Of a stretch of DNA of 64,000 bases, positions 8,158 to 17,071 are shown one piece after another. Source of the DNA: Agrobacterium vitis. Lineage in GTDB: Bacteria > Pseudomonadota > Alphaproteobacteria > Rhizobiales > Rhizobiaceae. Every line of letters begins with the position of its first letter. The stretch's first letter is position 1. The position numbers and the translations under genes were made by a program. Where the stretch lies: positions 1,036,501 to 1,100,500 of the forward strand of contig NZ_AP023272.1 of assembly GCF_013426735.1 (NCBI RefSeq), written 5' to 3'. The notes beneath the pieces were generated by a model that saw only the letters and a program-made list of their open reading frames with translations, ran no database searches and was not told the DNA's origin.

Positions 8158-8180
8158 GCAAGGGAAGCCCCTTGCTCTCT
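8153..8180 (-). terminator. Intrinsic terminator of the terC-family gene
   Basis: There is a perfect 12-bp stem (AGAGAGCAAGGG with CCCTTGCTCTCT) with a four-base loop, lying just after the stop of the minus-strand terC gene at 8190. On that strand the stem is followed by TTAACTCTT, so the U-tract is short. The stem sequence partly derives from the neighbouring tandem repeat. Confidence 0.7.
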
Positions 8181-8189
8181 CGATCAATG

Positions 8190-8954
8190 TCAATGCAGCT
8201 TCTTGCGCGCCGCATCCTCGGCTTTCGTCGCCTGCTTCTTGCGACGTGCCATCATGTTGAGGCCTTCGACAAGGGCGGAGAAGGCCATGGCGGCGTAAAG
8301 ATAGCCCTTCGGCACATGGAAGCCCATGCCATCGGCAATCAGCGTCATGCCAATCATCATCAGGAAGCCCAGGGCCAGCATGACCACGGTCGGGTTCTTC
8401 TCGATGAAGCGGCCCAGCGGGTTGGCAGCCAGCAGCATGACGGTGACGGCGAAGATCACGGCGATCACCATAATAACCACATGTTCGGTCATGCCGACGG
8501 CGGTGATGATGCTGTCAACCGAAAACACCAGGTCAAGCAGCAGGATCTGGCCAATGGCAGCCCCCATGGTCGTCGTGGCGGTGCCGATGAAATCGCCTTC
8601 CTTGTCAACGGGATCGACGCTGTGATGAATTTCCTTGGTGGCTTTCCAGACCAGGAACAGGCCACCGGCAATCAGGATCATGTCCTTCCACGAGAAGCCG
8701 TGGCCAAACAGCGTAAAGACCGGCGTGGTCAGTTGAACGATCCAGGCGACGGTGCCGAGCAGGCCGAGGCGCATGACGAGCGCCAGGCCGATACCGATCT
8801 TGCGGGCCTTGTCTCTTTGCCCCTCCGGCAGCTTGTTGGTGAGAATGGAAATGAAGACCAGATTGTCTATTCCCAACACCACTTCCATGATGATCAGCGT
8901 GACGAGCGCGATCCAGGCCGCCGGATCGCTGAGCAAATAGGTAAAGTCCTGCAT
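8190..8954 (-). CDS. TerC family integral membrane protein
   Basis: The preferred start is [14 protein letters not shown] (254 aa), with GGGGGA about ten bases upstream. A GTG 13 codons earlier has no ribosome site. About seven membrane helices are present. The family signature, acidic residues in the membrane, is clear: [16 protein letters not shown] near the N-terminus and [16 protein letters not shown] in the middle, followed by [21 protein letters not shown]. TerC/Alx/MntX-type proteins export manganese or take part in metal loading of exported proteins; tellurite resistance is only the historical name. It stands alone between an upstream convergent-end TetR gene and a downstream terminator. 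A Mn2+ riboswitch (yybP-ykoY) was looked for upstream and not recognised. Confidence 0.92.
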   Translation of the reverse strand: MQDFTYLLSDPAAWIALVTLIIMEVVLGIDNLVFISILTNKLPEGQRDKARKIGIGLALVMRLGLLGTVAWIVQLTTPVFTLFGHGFSWKDMILIAGGLFLVWKATKEIHHSVDPVDKEGDFIGTATTTMGAAIGQILLLDLVFSVDSIITAVGMTEHVVIMVIAVIFAVTVMLLAANPLGRFIEKNPTVVMLALGFLMMIGMTLIADGMGFHVPKGYLYAAMAFSALVEGLNMMARRKKQATKAEDAARKKLH

Positions 8955-9092
8955 AAAATTGATATCCCCCGTGCAAAAAGCGCTTTGCGACACAAATAGG
9001 GAGCCGATACCGCATCAGCAAGGGCGGCAAGTCATGTGAGAGGACCATCACCGCTATCGTGGTGATTAGGCCACAGGATGAGATGGATTTAC

Positions 9093-9785
9093 TCAGTTCG
9101 CCCGTTGCGCCTCAGGGTCGTTTTCGGCCTTGCGATCATAGGCGAGCAGGAAAATATGCAGGGCGTTATCGATGATGTAGTCAATTTCCGCCTGCGGCGG
9201 CGGCACCTCGATTTCACCGAACAGTCGCTTCTTGAAATAGGCCCCGGTTGCCAGTTCGATGAACTGGCGGGCGGCAAGCTCGGTATCGGCTATGTCGAGA
9301 CGCCCGGCCTTGACCTGGATATCCAGATAATCTTCCAGAACCGTGCGGACGTTTTCCGGTCCCGACCGCATGAAGCTTTGACAGAGGTGCGGCATACGAT
9401 CCTGCACGGCCAGCAGCATGCGCATGGCGGGAATCATTTCGCTGGTCAGGATATATTGGGTAAACGCCTTGGCATAATTGCGCATCGCGTTTTGCAAATC
9501 GGTCTCTTCCGCCAGGATATCGCGCATTGAGGCCGCAAATTTCTGCTTCTGATTGTTGATCAGAGCGGCAAACAGATCTTCCTTGCTCTGGAAATAGACA
9601 TAGATCGTCCCCTTGGACACGCCGGCTTCCCGGGTGACATCGTTCATGCTGGCCGCATCGAAGCCATGCTTCATGAAGGCGCGTTTGGCGCCATCCAGAA
9701 TCTGGTCACGCTTGGCCGGATCTTCACCCGCAGCGAAGCGTCCTGAAGCAGTCTGGGCGGGCTTTTCATCGTCGACGACTGTCAT
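9093..9785 (-). CDS. TetR family repressor, probable regulator of the EmrAB pump
   Basis: A 230-aa protein with an N-terminal TetR HTH at about residues 27-73 (AFMKHGFDAASMNDVTREAGVSKGTIYVYFQSKEDLF, quoted in part from that span) and a C-terminal AefR-like ligand domain (residues about 90-220). A short, polar 25-residue N-terminal tail precedes the HTH. It is divergent from the emrA-like gene, and the 27-bp near-palindrome at 9892-9918 lies in the shared promoter. Local repression of the efflux operon with release by a toxic ligand is the straightforward inference. The ligand is not known. Confidence 0.9.
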   Translation of the reverse strand: MTVVDDEKPAQTASGRFAAGEDPAKRDQILDGAKRAFMKHGFDAASMNDVTREAGVSKGTIYVYFQSKEDLFAALINNQKQKFAASMRDILAEETDLQNAMRNYAKAFTQYILTSEMIPAMRMLLAVQDRMPHLCQSFMRSGPENVRTVLEDYLDIQVKAGRLDIADTELAARQFIELATGAYFKKRLFGEIEVPPPQAEIDYIIDNALHIFLLAYDRKAENDPEAQRAN

Positions 9786-9891
9786 GCTCGGATGTCTTCG
9801 CTCTTATGGGGCATTTGCAACACAAAAATTAACTTTAGATGGCGGGCATTCGTTTGTTCTCTTGATATGCGGTATGAATTGGCCTATGTCA

Positions 9892-9918
9892 AATCGAACC
9901 GAACGGTTCCGTTCGATT
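9892..9918. promoter_or_regulatory. Candidate TetR operator between the repressor and emrAB
   Basis: A 27-bp imperfect palindrome with perfect outer arms (AATCGAAC and GTTCGATT, 9892-9899 and 9911-9918) encloses CGAACGGTTCC. It also contains nested inverted repeats of the GAACGGTTC type. It lies 30 bp before the emrA-like start and about 110 bp before the tetR start, a sensible place to repress both genes. Confidence 0.65.
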
Positions 9919-9947
9919 GTTTCCGCCTTTTGCTGTATGGTGACGTT

Positions 9948-11213
9948 ATGTCTGTTTCTCCCAGAAAGGGCGCCATCCGCGCCGTCGATGCACAGGATCA
10001 ATCGGTCGATCAGGAGCGTTCCGCCTTGGATGAAGGCGTGACCGGCGAGGCCGGTTCCGATCCGGTGACAGGTGACTCCACGGCGCGCGACGCCAAGGCG
10101 CGGGCTGAAACCGCATCGCCTGCCGCGAAGGTGGCGCCCGCCGCAGGCCAGGCCCCGCCGAAGAAGCGCCGCAGCTTTGCGCTGCCGGTCATCGCGCTGG
10201 CCGTTTTGGCGGGTGCGGGCTATTACGGCTATAATTACTGGACCGAGGGCCGGTTCATGATCTCCACCGACGACGCCTATATTGGCGGCGATATCGCGGT
10301 GATCACCCCGAAGGTGACCGGCTATGTCCAGTCGGTCTCGGTGACTGACAACGATCATGTTAAGAAGGGCGACGTGATCGCCACGCTCGATGACGGCGAT
10401 TATCGCATTGCGCTCGATCAGGCCAAGAGCCAACTCGCCACGCAGAAATTGACGGTTGACCGTATCGAGGCGCAGGTGCAGGGCGGCGAAGCGGCTCTTC
10501 AGCAGTCCAAGGCACAGCAGGCATCCGCCGAGGCGACATTGCGTACAGCGCAATTGTCCTTCAAGCGCGTCACGGATTTGCGGGCTCAGTCCGTGATGTC
10601 TCAGTCGGAGCTGGACACGGCAACCTCGACCCTTGCCGTCGCCCAGGCCAATGTGGATGCGGCGGTCGCCGCCGTTGCCTCCTCCGTTTCAAGCATTGCT
10701 GTCCTCAAGGCCCAGAAAGCCGAGGCGCAGGCTGGTGTGCTGACGGAAGAAACGGTGGTTGCAAAGGCCCAGCGCGATCTGGATTTCACTGTGCTGCGCG
10801 CGCCTTATGACGGTGTGATCGGCAATCTGGCCGTTCAGGTCGGCGATCTCGTGTCTAGCAGCAAGCGGCTTGCCTCGCTGGTGCCCATTGGCCGTCTCTA
10901 TATCGATGCCAACTTCAAGGAAACGCAGCTTTCCGGTATCGTGCCGGGTTCCAAGGTGCGGGTGCATGTGGATGCCTATGACGAGCATGACGTTGAAGGG
11001 ACAGTTGTATCGATTGCCGCAGGTTCCGGTTCGATTTTCTCCATGCTGCCGGCGGAAAACGCCACGGGCAATTTCACCAAGGTTATCCAGCGGGTTCCGG
11101 TCCGGATCTCCATTCCGCAGGACGTGCTCGACAAGGGTTATCTGCGGGCAGGTCTGAGTGTTGTGGTCGATGTCGACACCCGCACCGCGCCCAAGGCACC
11201 TGACGCGAAGTAA
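9948..11213 (+). CDS. emrA: HlyD/EmrA-family membrane fusion protein of a multidrug efflux pump
   Basis: The start is taken at MSVSPRKGAIRAVD, giving 421 aa; an in-frame ATG 52 codons earlier would read through the operator. A polar, Ala-rich cytoplasmic tail of about 80 residues is followed by one transmembrane helix (SFALPVIALAVLAGAGYYGY). The periplasmic part has an N-terminal biotinyl-lipoyl half (ISTDDAYIGGDIAVITPKVTGYV), a coiled-coil hairpin of about 100 residues rich in Ala/Gln, the second lipoyl half (VLRAPYDGVIGNL) and a beta-barrel. It should link the inner-membrane EmrB-like pump to an outer-membrane channel. The stop is 50 bp before emrB, so one operon. Confidence 0.93.
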   Translation: MSVSPRKGAIRAVDAQDQSVDQERSALDEGVTGEAGSDPVTGDSTARDAKARAETASPAAKVAPAAGQAPPKKRRSFALPVIALAVLAGAGYYGYNYWTEGRFMISTDDAYIGGDIAVITPKVTGYVQSVSVTDNDHVKKGDVIATLDDGDYRIALDQAKSQLATQKLTVDRIEAQVQGGEAALQQSKAQQASAEATLRTAQLSFKRVTDLRAQSVMSQSELDTATSTLAVAQANVDAAVAAVASSVSSIAVLKAQKAEAQAGVLTEETVVAKAQRDLDFTVLRAPYDGVIGNLAVQVGDLVSSSKRLASLVPIGRLYIDANFKETQLSGIVPGSKVRVHVDAYDEHDVEGTVVSIAAGSGSIFSMLPAENATGNFTKVIQRVPVRISIPQDVLDKGYLRAGLSVVVDVDTRTAPKAPDAK

Positions 11214-11263
11214 CACGCCGCTAAGTAAAAAGTACGGCAAGGCACGGATTTCGAGGCAGGATC

Positions 11264-12841
11264 ATGACGGACAATGCAAGCACGGTCGGACCGGGCGCGG
11301 TTCCGCAAACGCTGAGCAGGCGCGATATCATCGGCTTTCTGGCGATGGTGTTCGGCATGTTCATGGCCATCCTCGACATCCAGATCGTCTCGGCATCGCT
11401 TTCCGAAATCCAGGCCGGTCTTGGGGCCGGTTCTGAGGAAGTCTCCTGGGTACAGACATCCTACCTGATTGCGGAAGTGATCATGATCCCGCTGTCGGGC
11501 ATGCTGGCACGGATCATGTCGACCCGGGTGCTGTTTTCCTGTGCGGCGGCTGGTTTCACCATTGCCAGCGCCATGGCGGCGACCGCCACCAATATCGAGC
11601 AGATGATCATCTACCGCGCCATCCAGGGTTTTATTGGCGGCGGCATGATTCCCTCGGTTTTCGCGGCGGCGTTTACGATTTTTCCGCCCTCCAAACGCAG
11701 CATTGTTTCGCCGATCATCGGCCTTGTCGCGACGCTCGCGCCCACCATCGGTCCGACGGTTGGCGGCTATATTAGCCATGCCATGTCATGGCACTGGCTC
11801 TTCCTGATCAACGTGTTTCCCGGCATTATCGTTACGCTCGTGGTCTGGACATTCGTGGACTTCGACAAGCCAGACAGATCGCTGCTGGCAAAGTTCGATT
11901 GGTGGGGCCTGTTTTCCATGGCGCTGTTCCTGGGCGCGATGGAATATGTTCTCGAAGAGGGCAATAACAAGGACTGGTTTAACGACGAGCGCATTGTTTG
12001 GGGCGCTCTGCTGATGACTTTGGGTGGGGTGGTGTTCTTCTACCGGGCCTTTACGTTCGAGCAGCCAGTGGTCGATCTCAGGGCTTTTTCCAATCGAAAT
12101 TTTGCCTTCGGATCGCTGTTTTCCTTCGTCATGGGTATGGGCCTCTATGGCTTGACCTATCTCTATCCGCTCTATCTGTCACGCGTACGCGGCTATGACA
12201 GTCTGATGATCGGCGAAACAATGTTTGTTTCCGGCCTTGCGATGTTCCTGACAGCGCCGCTTGCTGGCATATTGTCCACGAAAATGGACCCGCGACTAAT
12301 GATGGCCTGCGGCTTTACCAGTTTTGCGCTCGGCACCTATATGGTCACGGGTATGACCGCTGACTGGGATTTTTACGATTTGCTGGTGCCGCAAATCTTG
12401 CGTGGCTGCGCATTGATGACGTGCATGGTTCCGATCAACAATATTGCCCTTGGCACTCTTCCTCCCGAGCGGATCAAAAATGCGTCCGGCCTCTACAATC
12501 TGACACGAAATCTCGGTGGTGCCGTCGGGCTGGCGATCATCAACACACTGTTGACCCGGCGCACGGACGAGCATTATGCACGCATGGTCGAACATGTGAC
12601 CTGGAGCAAGCCAGCGGCGATGAACTGGCTCGAAACGCTTTCGTCCAATTACGCGTTTCATGGTCTTGATGGTGATAATGCAGCCTTGAAAAAGCTGTCC
12701 GGCATGGTCAACCAGCAGGCCTGGATCATGGCTTTTATGGATGTATTTTTAGGGATCACAATCTTGTTTATTGCGCTAACGGCACTTTCAACGATGATAA
12801 AAAAACCTGAAGGTGCCGTGCCCGCCGATGCGGCGCACTAA
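11264..12841 (+). CDS. emrB: EmrB/QacA-family (DHA2) multidrug efflux MFS transporter
   Basis: At 525 aa with 14 predicted membrane helices, this fits the DHA2 family. Motif elements include the LDIQIVSASLSEIQ segment in helix 1, YLIAEVIMIPLSG in helix 2, and helix 5 motif C (GLVATLAPTIGPTVGG). It should export hydrophobic toxins with the EmrA-like partner by proton antiport. The N-terminus (SRRDIIGFLAMVFGMFMAILD) is normal. It is the last gene of the operon and is followed by a strong terminator about 125 bp downstream. The substrate cannot be told from sequence. Confidence 0.94.
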   Translation: MTDNASTVGPGAVPQTLSRRDIIGFLAMVFGMFMAILDIQIVSASLSEIQAGLGAGSEEVSWVQTSYLIAEVIMIPLSGMLARIMSTRVLFSCAAAGFTIASAMAATATNIEQMIIYRAIQGFIGGGMIPSVFAAAFTIFPPSKRSIVSPIIGLVATLAPTIGPTVGGYISHAMSWHWLFLINVFPGIIVTLVVWTFVDFDKPDRSLLAKFDWWGLFSMALFLGAMEYVLEEGNNKDWFNDERIVWGALLMTLGGVVFFYRAFTFEQPVVDLRAFSNRNFAFGSLFSFVMGMGLYGLTYLYPLYLSRVRGYDSLMIGETMFVSGLAMFLTAPLAGILSTKMDPRLMMACGFTSFALGTYMVTGMTADWDFYDLLVPQILRGCALMTCMVPINNIALGTLPPERIKNASGLYNLTRNLGGAVGLAIINTLLTRRTDEHYARMVEHVTWSKPAAMNWLETLSSNYAFHGLDGDNAALKKLSGMVNQQAWIMAFMDVFLGITILFIALTALSTMIKKPEGAVPADAAH

Positions 12842-12965
12842 TTGATTTGACTTTCCGCCAGAGAAAGCAAGTCAAGTCTTCGTCGGGTAAAAGACCCCCC
12901 GTCATTCTGGTTAGGTAGAGGTTTTTACCTGACCATTAGTTCCCGCGATCCACCGCAGAAAACTT

Positions 12966-12993
12966 GGCCGCCCTCAACAGGCGGCCTTTTTTT
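12966..12993 (+). terminator. Rho-independent terminator after emrAB
   Basis: Stem GGCCGCC/GGCGGCC (12966-12972 with 12980-12986), a seven-base loop and a run of seven T. This is a clear terminator for the efflux operon. Confidence 0.9.
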
Positions 12994-13000
12994 GTGCGCT

Positions 13001-13020
13001 TCTGATGTACGTACATCAGA
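13001..13020. promoter_or_regulatory. Perfect 20-bp palindrome, candidate operator of the xylose-locus LacI regulator
   Basis: TCTGATGTACGTACATCAGA is its own reverse complement over all 20 bases. It lies 61 bp upstream of the LacI-type gene and right after the emrAB terminator. The ACGT centre with symmetric arms is the shape expected for a LacI/GalR operator (central CG step). Autoregulation and control of xylB and xylA are inferred. Confidence 0.7.
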
Positions 13021-13081
13021 AAATGATTTACGGAGGCGGGGCCATGGGATAAAGGTCAGATCCTGACGGAGAGATGTGTGT

Positions 13082-14122
13082 ATGAAACCCACGGTTCATG
13101 ACATTGCGGCACAGGCGGGCGTCAGTTTGGCGACGGTGGACCGGGTTTTGAACAATCGCACCGGCGTCAGTGCTTCGACCCGCGCCCGCGTGGAAAGCGC
13201 CGTCGGCATGCTCGGCTATGTTCGGGATTTGGCGGCTGCCAATCTGGCCAAAGGCCGGATTTATCCTTTCATCTTCATCCTGCCGGCCAATGACAATTCC
13301 TTTATGTGCGGTCTGCGCCTGCAAGTGCTCGACGCCGCCAGCCGAGCTGGCATGGAGCGAACCCGCATCGATATTATCGATGTTGCGGCTTTCGATGCCG
13401 CATCTTTGGTTGCGGCCCTGGACGATGCTGCCGCATGCCAACCCGCTGGTGTGGCCGTGGTGGCGGTGGATGCGCCGGACGTAGCTGCGGCGGTCGCGCG
13501 GTTGCGTGCTGCTGGCATACCGGTGGTGACACTGGTCTCGGATCTCAGCGGTGCCGAGCGCGACCATTTTGTCGGCATAGACAACCGTGCCGCCGGGCGC
13601 ACGGCAGCCAGCCTGCTTGGCCGGTTTACCGGCGGACGGCAAGGGACCATTGCAATTGTCGCCGGGTCGATGCTGGTGCGCGACCACCGCGACCGGTTCG
13701 AGGGGTTTCGCGCTGTGATGGCTGCTGAATTTCCGCAATTGACCTTGCTGCCGGTGCTGGAAGGCCGTGACGATCCGCATCATGTCGAAACCCTGCTGCA
13801 CGATCTGTTTTCGCAATCGCCGGATATAACAGGCCTCTACAGTCTGGGTGCAGGCAATCGCGGCTTGATCGCTGCATTGGAACGGCTGGATGCCGGCCAT
13901 CGCCCCCTGGTGGTCGCCCATGAATTGACACCGGTGACGAGAGCGGCACTGATCTCCGGGCTGATCGATGCGGTGTTGAACCAGGACGCCGGCCATGAAG
14001 TGCGCAGCGCCATCCGGGTGCTGAAGGCCAAGGCCGATGGTGCGGCTGTGTTGGCGGCGCAGGAACGTATTCGTCTCGACATATTTCTCAAAGACAATCT
14101 GCCAGAGCAAGAACAGCGATAA
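13082..14122 (+). CDS. LacI-family transcriptional regulator, xylose locus
   Basis: A 346-aa protein starting MKPTVHDIAAQAGVS behind GGAGAG; a GTG two codons earlier is less likely. The LacI HTH is at residues 3-50 (VSLATVDRVLNNRTGVSASTR), then a type-1 periplasmic-binding-like effector domain with RFTGGRQGTIAIVAGS and DHRDRFEGFRAVM. The domain resembles those binding pentoses or aldose ligands. It lies 36 bp upstream of xylB in the same direction, so it probably heads the xyl transcription unit, with the 20-bp palindrome at 13001 as operator. The spacer before xylB contains a short tandem duplication (CAGCGATAACAGG twice). Confidence 0.88.
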   Translation: MKPTVHDIAAQAGVSLATVDRVLNNRTGVSASTRARVESAVGMLGYVRDLAAANLAKGRIYPFIFILPANDNSFMCGLRLQVLDAASRAGMERTRIDIIDVAAFDAASLVAALDDAAACQPAGVAVVAVDAPDVAAAVARLRAAGIPVVTLVSDLSGAERDHFVGIDNRAAGRTAASLLGRFTGGRQGTIAIVAGSMLVRDHRDRFEGFRAVMAAEFPQLTLLPVLEGRDDPHHVETLLHDLFSQSPDITGLYSLGAGNRGLIAALERLDAGHRPLVVAHELTPVTRAALISGLIDAVLNQDAGHEVRSAIRVLKAKADGAAVLAAQERIRLDIFLKDNLPEQEQR

Positions 14123-14158
14123 CAGGCAGCGATAACAGGCAGGATAGGGAGGCTTCTC

Positions 14159-15628
14159 ATGTATCTCGGATTGGATCTTGGCACGTCGGGCGTCAAGGCG
14201 ATGTTGATCGACGCGGACCAGACGGTGATTGGCTCGGCCAATGGCGCGCTGACCGTCTCACGCCCGCATTCCGGCTGGTCGGAGCAGGCGCCGTCGGATT
14301 GGATCAGGGCGACGCAGGAGGCCATTGCCGGGCTGAAAGCGCAGTTTTCCCGTGAGCTTGCCGCCGTCAAAGGCATTGGTCTTTCCGGCCATATGCATGG
14401 GGCAACGCTGGTCGATGCGCAAGGCGACGTCTTGCGGCCCTGCATTCTGTGGAACGACACCCGCTCCTTCAAACAAGCCGCAGCATTGGATGCCGATCCG
14501 CGTTTTCGCGCGCTGACCGGCAATATTGTCTTTCCCGGCTTTACCGCGCCGAAGCTGGCCTGGGTGAGGGAGAATGAGCCGGAGATTTTTGGCCGGGTGG
14601 CAAAAGTGCTGCTGCCCAAGGATTATCTGCGGCTCTGGCTGACAGGTGAATATCTGTCGGAGATGTCGGATTCGGCTGGTACCTCCTGGCTCGATACTGG
14701 CAAGCGCGCCTGGTCGAGCGCGCTTCTCGCCGCCACCGATCTCGGCGAAGAGCACATGCCCGGACTGGTCGAAGGCACTGCCGAGGCGGGCCGGTTGCGG
14801 GCCGAATTGGTGGCTGATTGGGGCATGACTGCCGGTGTCATCGTTGCCGGCGGGGCGGGGGACAACGCGGCCTCTGCTTGCGGCATGGGGACGGTGGCGG
14901 AAGGCCATGCCTTCGTGTCGCTTGGCACATCCGGGGTGTTGTTTGCCGCCAATGCCTCCTATCTGCCAAAGCCGGAAAGCGCCGTGCATGCCTTTTGCCA
15001 CGCGCTTCCCAATACCTGGCACCAGATGGGCGTAATCCTGTCGGCCACGGACGCGCTGAACTGGTATTCCGGTGTCAGCGGCAAGCCTGCCGGAGATCTG
15101 ACCCATGAGCTTGGCGAAGACCTCAAAGCCCCGACCGGCGTGACCTTCCTGCCTTATCTCTCGGGCGAGCGCACGCCCCATAACGATGCCGAAATCCGGG
15201 GCGCGTTCATTGGTCTCGGCCACGAATCCGGTCGTGCTGTTCTCACCCAGGCCGTGCTGGAAGGCGTGTCCTTCGCCATCAGGGACAGTCTTGAAGCGCT
15301 GAAGTCGGCTGGAACGTCACTGTCACGGGTCACGGCGATCGGCGGCGGCTCCCGCTCGCGCTATTGGCTGGCGTCGATTGCCACCACGCTTGGCATTCCC
15401 GTCGATATTCCAGCCGATGGTGATTTTGGCGCGGCGTTTGGCGCTGCCCGTCTGGGGTTGATTGCCGCAACCGGTGCCGATCCGCTCGCCGTTTGCTCAG
15501 CCCCGCCGACGGAGGCGACCATCGAGCCGGTGGCGGCTTTGCGCGACGGCTACGAGGACGCTTATCAGCGCTACCGCGCGCTCTATCCGGCCATCAAGCA
15601 ATTGGGTCCCATCAAGCTGGCCCATTGA
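14159..15628 (+). CDS. xylB: Xylulokinase
   Basis: A 489-aa FGGY-family kinase phosphorylating D-xylulose to xylulose 5-phosphate. The N-terminal phosphate loop [17 protein letters not shown] and [13 protein letters not shown] are typical of xylulokinases. The catalytic-base aspartate is in [16 protein letters not shown], and the C-terminal FGGY_2 motif [21 protein letters not shown] is present. The length is normal. A GGGAGG ribosome site lies just upstream. It is followed by xylA after 37 bp, the usual pair for the isomerase pathway. Confidence 0.96.
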   Translation: MYLGLDLGTSGVKAMLIDADQTVIGSANGALTVSRPHSGWSEQAPSDWIRATQEAIAGLKAQFSRELAAVKGIGLSGHMHGATLVDAQGDVLRPCILWNDTRSFKQAAALDADPRFRALTGNIVFPGFTAPKLAWVRENEPEIFGRVAKVLLPKDYLRLWLTGEYLSEMSDSAGTSWLDTGKRAWSSALLAATDLGEEHMPGLVEGTAEAGRLRAELVADWGMTAGVIVAGGAGDNAASACGMGTVAEGHAFVSLGTSGVLFAANASYLPKPESAVHAFCHALPNTWHQMGVILSATDALNWYSGVSGKPAGDLTHELGEDLKAPTGVTFLPYLSGERTPHNDAEIRGAFIGLGHESGRAVLTQAVLEGVSFAIRDSLEALKSAGTSLSRVTAIGGGSRSRYWLASIATTLGIPVDIPADGDFGAAFGAARLGLIAATGADPLAVCSAPPTEATIEPVAALRDGYEDAYQRYRALYPAIKQLGPIKLAH

Positions 15629-15665
15629 AAACAACAGAAAACCTTTAACATCAGGAGGAAAACCC

Positions 15666-16973
15666 ATGAGCACAGGCTTTTTCGGCGACATCACCAAGAT
15701 CAAATATGAAGGCCCTGACAGCACCAATCCGCTGGCCTTCCGCCACTATAACCCCGATGAAGTGGTGATGGGCAAGCGGATGGAAGACCATCTGCGCTTT
15801 GCCGTGGCCTATTGGCACACCTTTGTCTGGCCGGGTACCGACCCGTTCGGCGGCAATACGTTTGAGCGTCCCTGGTTCAAGGATTCGATGGATGCTGCCA
15901 AGCTGAAGGCCGATGTGGCCTTTGAATTCTTCCAGTTGCTCGGCACGCCTTACTACTGCTTCCATGATGCGGATGCGCGTCCTGAAGGCGCGTCATTTGC
16001 GGAAAATACCAGAAATCTGAATGAGATTGTCGATTACTTTGCCCAAAAGCAGGCCGATACCGGCGTCAAGCTGCTGTGGGGGACGGCCAACATGTTCTCG
16101 CATCGCCGCTATATGTCGGGTGCGGCGACCAACCCGGACCCTGACGTCTTTGCCTTTGCCGCCGCAACCGTAAAAACCTGCCTGGATGCCACCCAGAAGC
16201 TTGGTGGCGAAAACTACGTGCTGTGGGGTGGCCGTGAAGGCTATGAAACCCTGCTCAACACCGACCTGAAACAGGAACTCGACCATATGGGCCGTTTCCT
16301 CAACATGGTGGTGGAATACAAGCACAAGATCGGCTTCAAGGGCGCGATTCTGATCGAACCGAAGCCGCAGGAGCCTTCCAAGCATCAGTATGATTATGAT
16401 GTGGCCACCGTCTACGGCTTCCTCAAGACTTATGGTCTGGAGAAGGAAGTGAAGGTCAATATCGAGCAGGGCCATGCCATTCTGGCCGGTCATACGTTTG
16501 AGCATGAACTGGCACTGGCCAATGCGCTGGGCATCTTCGGCTCCATCGACATGAACCGCAACGACTATCAATCCGGTTGGGATACCGACCAGTTCCCCAA
16601 TAACGTGCCGGAAATGGCGCTGGCCTATTATCAGGTTCTGCAGGCGGGTGGCTTTACCTCCGGCGGCACCAATTTCGATAGCAAGCTGCGCCGCCAGTCC
16701 ATCGACCCGGCGGATCTGCTGATCGGCCATATCGGCGGTATGGATTGCTGCGCCCGTGGCTTGAAGGCAGCGGCGAAAATGGTGGAAGACAAGGCGCTGT
16801 CGGCACCGCTCGCCAACCGCTACGCAGGCTGGAACAACGAAACCGCTAAGGCCATGCTGGCCAGTGGCACGCTGGAAAGCATTGCTGCCCGGGTTGAAGG
16901 CGAAAATATCAATCCGCAGCCGGTGTCCGGTCAGCAGGAATTGTTGGAAAACGTCGTCAATCGCTACGTTTAA
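15666..16973 (+). CDS. xylA: Xylose isomerase
   Basis: A 435-aa enzyme converting D-xylose to D-xylulose. The start [17 protein letters not shown] is set by AGGAGG nine bases upstream; the open frame extends about 68 codons into xylB, but that part is overlap. Catalytic and metal-binding segments of class II isomerases are visible: the histidine in [13 protein letters not shown], the lysine/glutamate in [24 protein letters not shown], and the [20 protein letters not shown] block. TIM-barrel protein, metal dependent. A strong terminator follows, ending the lacI-xylB-xylA unit. Confidence 0.97.
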   Translation: MSTGFFGDITKIKYEGPDSTNPLAFRHYNPDEVVMGKRMEDHLRFAVAYWHTFVWPGTDPFGGNTFERPWFKDSMDAAKLKADVAFEFFQLLGTPYYCFHDADARPEGASFAENTRNLNEIVDYFAQKQADTGVKLLWGTANMFSHRRYMSGAATNPDPDVFAFAAATVKTCLDATQKLGGENYVLWGGREGYETLLNTDLKQELDHMGRFLNMVVEYKHKIGFKGAILIEPKPQEPSKHQYDYDVATVYGFLKTYGLEKEVKVNIEQGHAILAGHTFEHELALANALGIFGSIDMNRNDYQSGWDTDQFPNNVPEMALAYYQVLQAGGFTSGGTNFDSKLRRQSIDPADLLIGHIGGMDCCARGLKAAAKMVEDKALSAPLANRYAGWNNETAKAMLASGTLESIAARVEGENINPQPVSGQQELLENVVNRYV

Positions 16974-16988
16974 TCAACTTTAGGTCCT

Positions 16989-17020
16989 CGGCGGGGAAAG
17001 AGGTTTTCCCCGCCGGTTTT
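16989..17020 (+). terminator. Rho-independent terminator after xylA
   Basis: An 11-bp stem CGGCGGGGAAA (16989-16999) pairs with TTTCCCCGCCG (17005-17015), followed by GTTTTC. It closes the xyl unit and separates it from the epimerase gene at 17072. Confidence 0.85.
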
Positions 17021-17071
17021 CTTTGCTAGATCTACTGCAACGTTTCAGTATCATTTTGGAGGAGATGCATA

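Noticed and set aside
8955..9092. A yybP-ykoY manganese riboswitch before the terC-family gene.
   Set aside because: The 138 bp between the start and the TetR gene end are too short and show no conserved riboswitch core or clear terminator/antiterminator pair.
13028..14110. A 360-codon minus-strand open frame opposite the LacI-type gene.
   Set aside because: Antisense of a well-supported regulator, rich in His/Arg/Gln as expected for a shadow frame, and it would run over the palindromic operator region.
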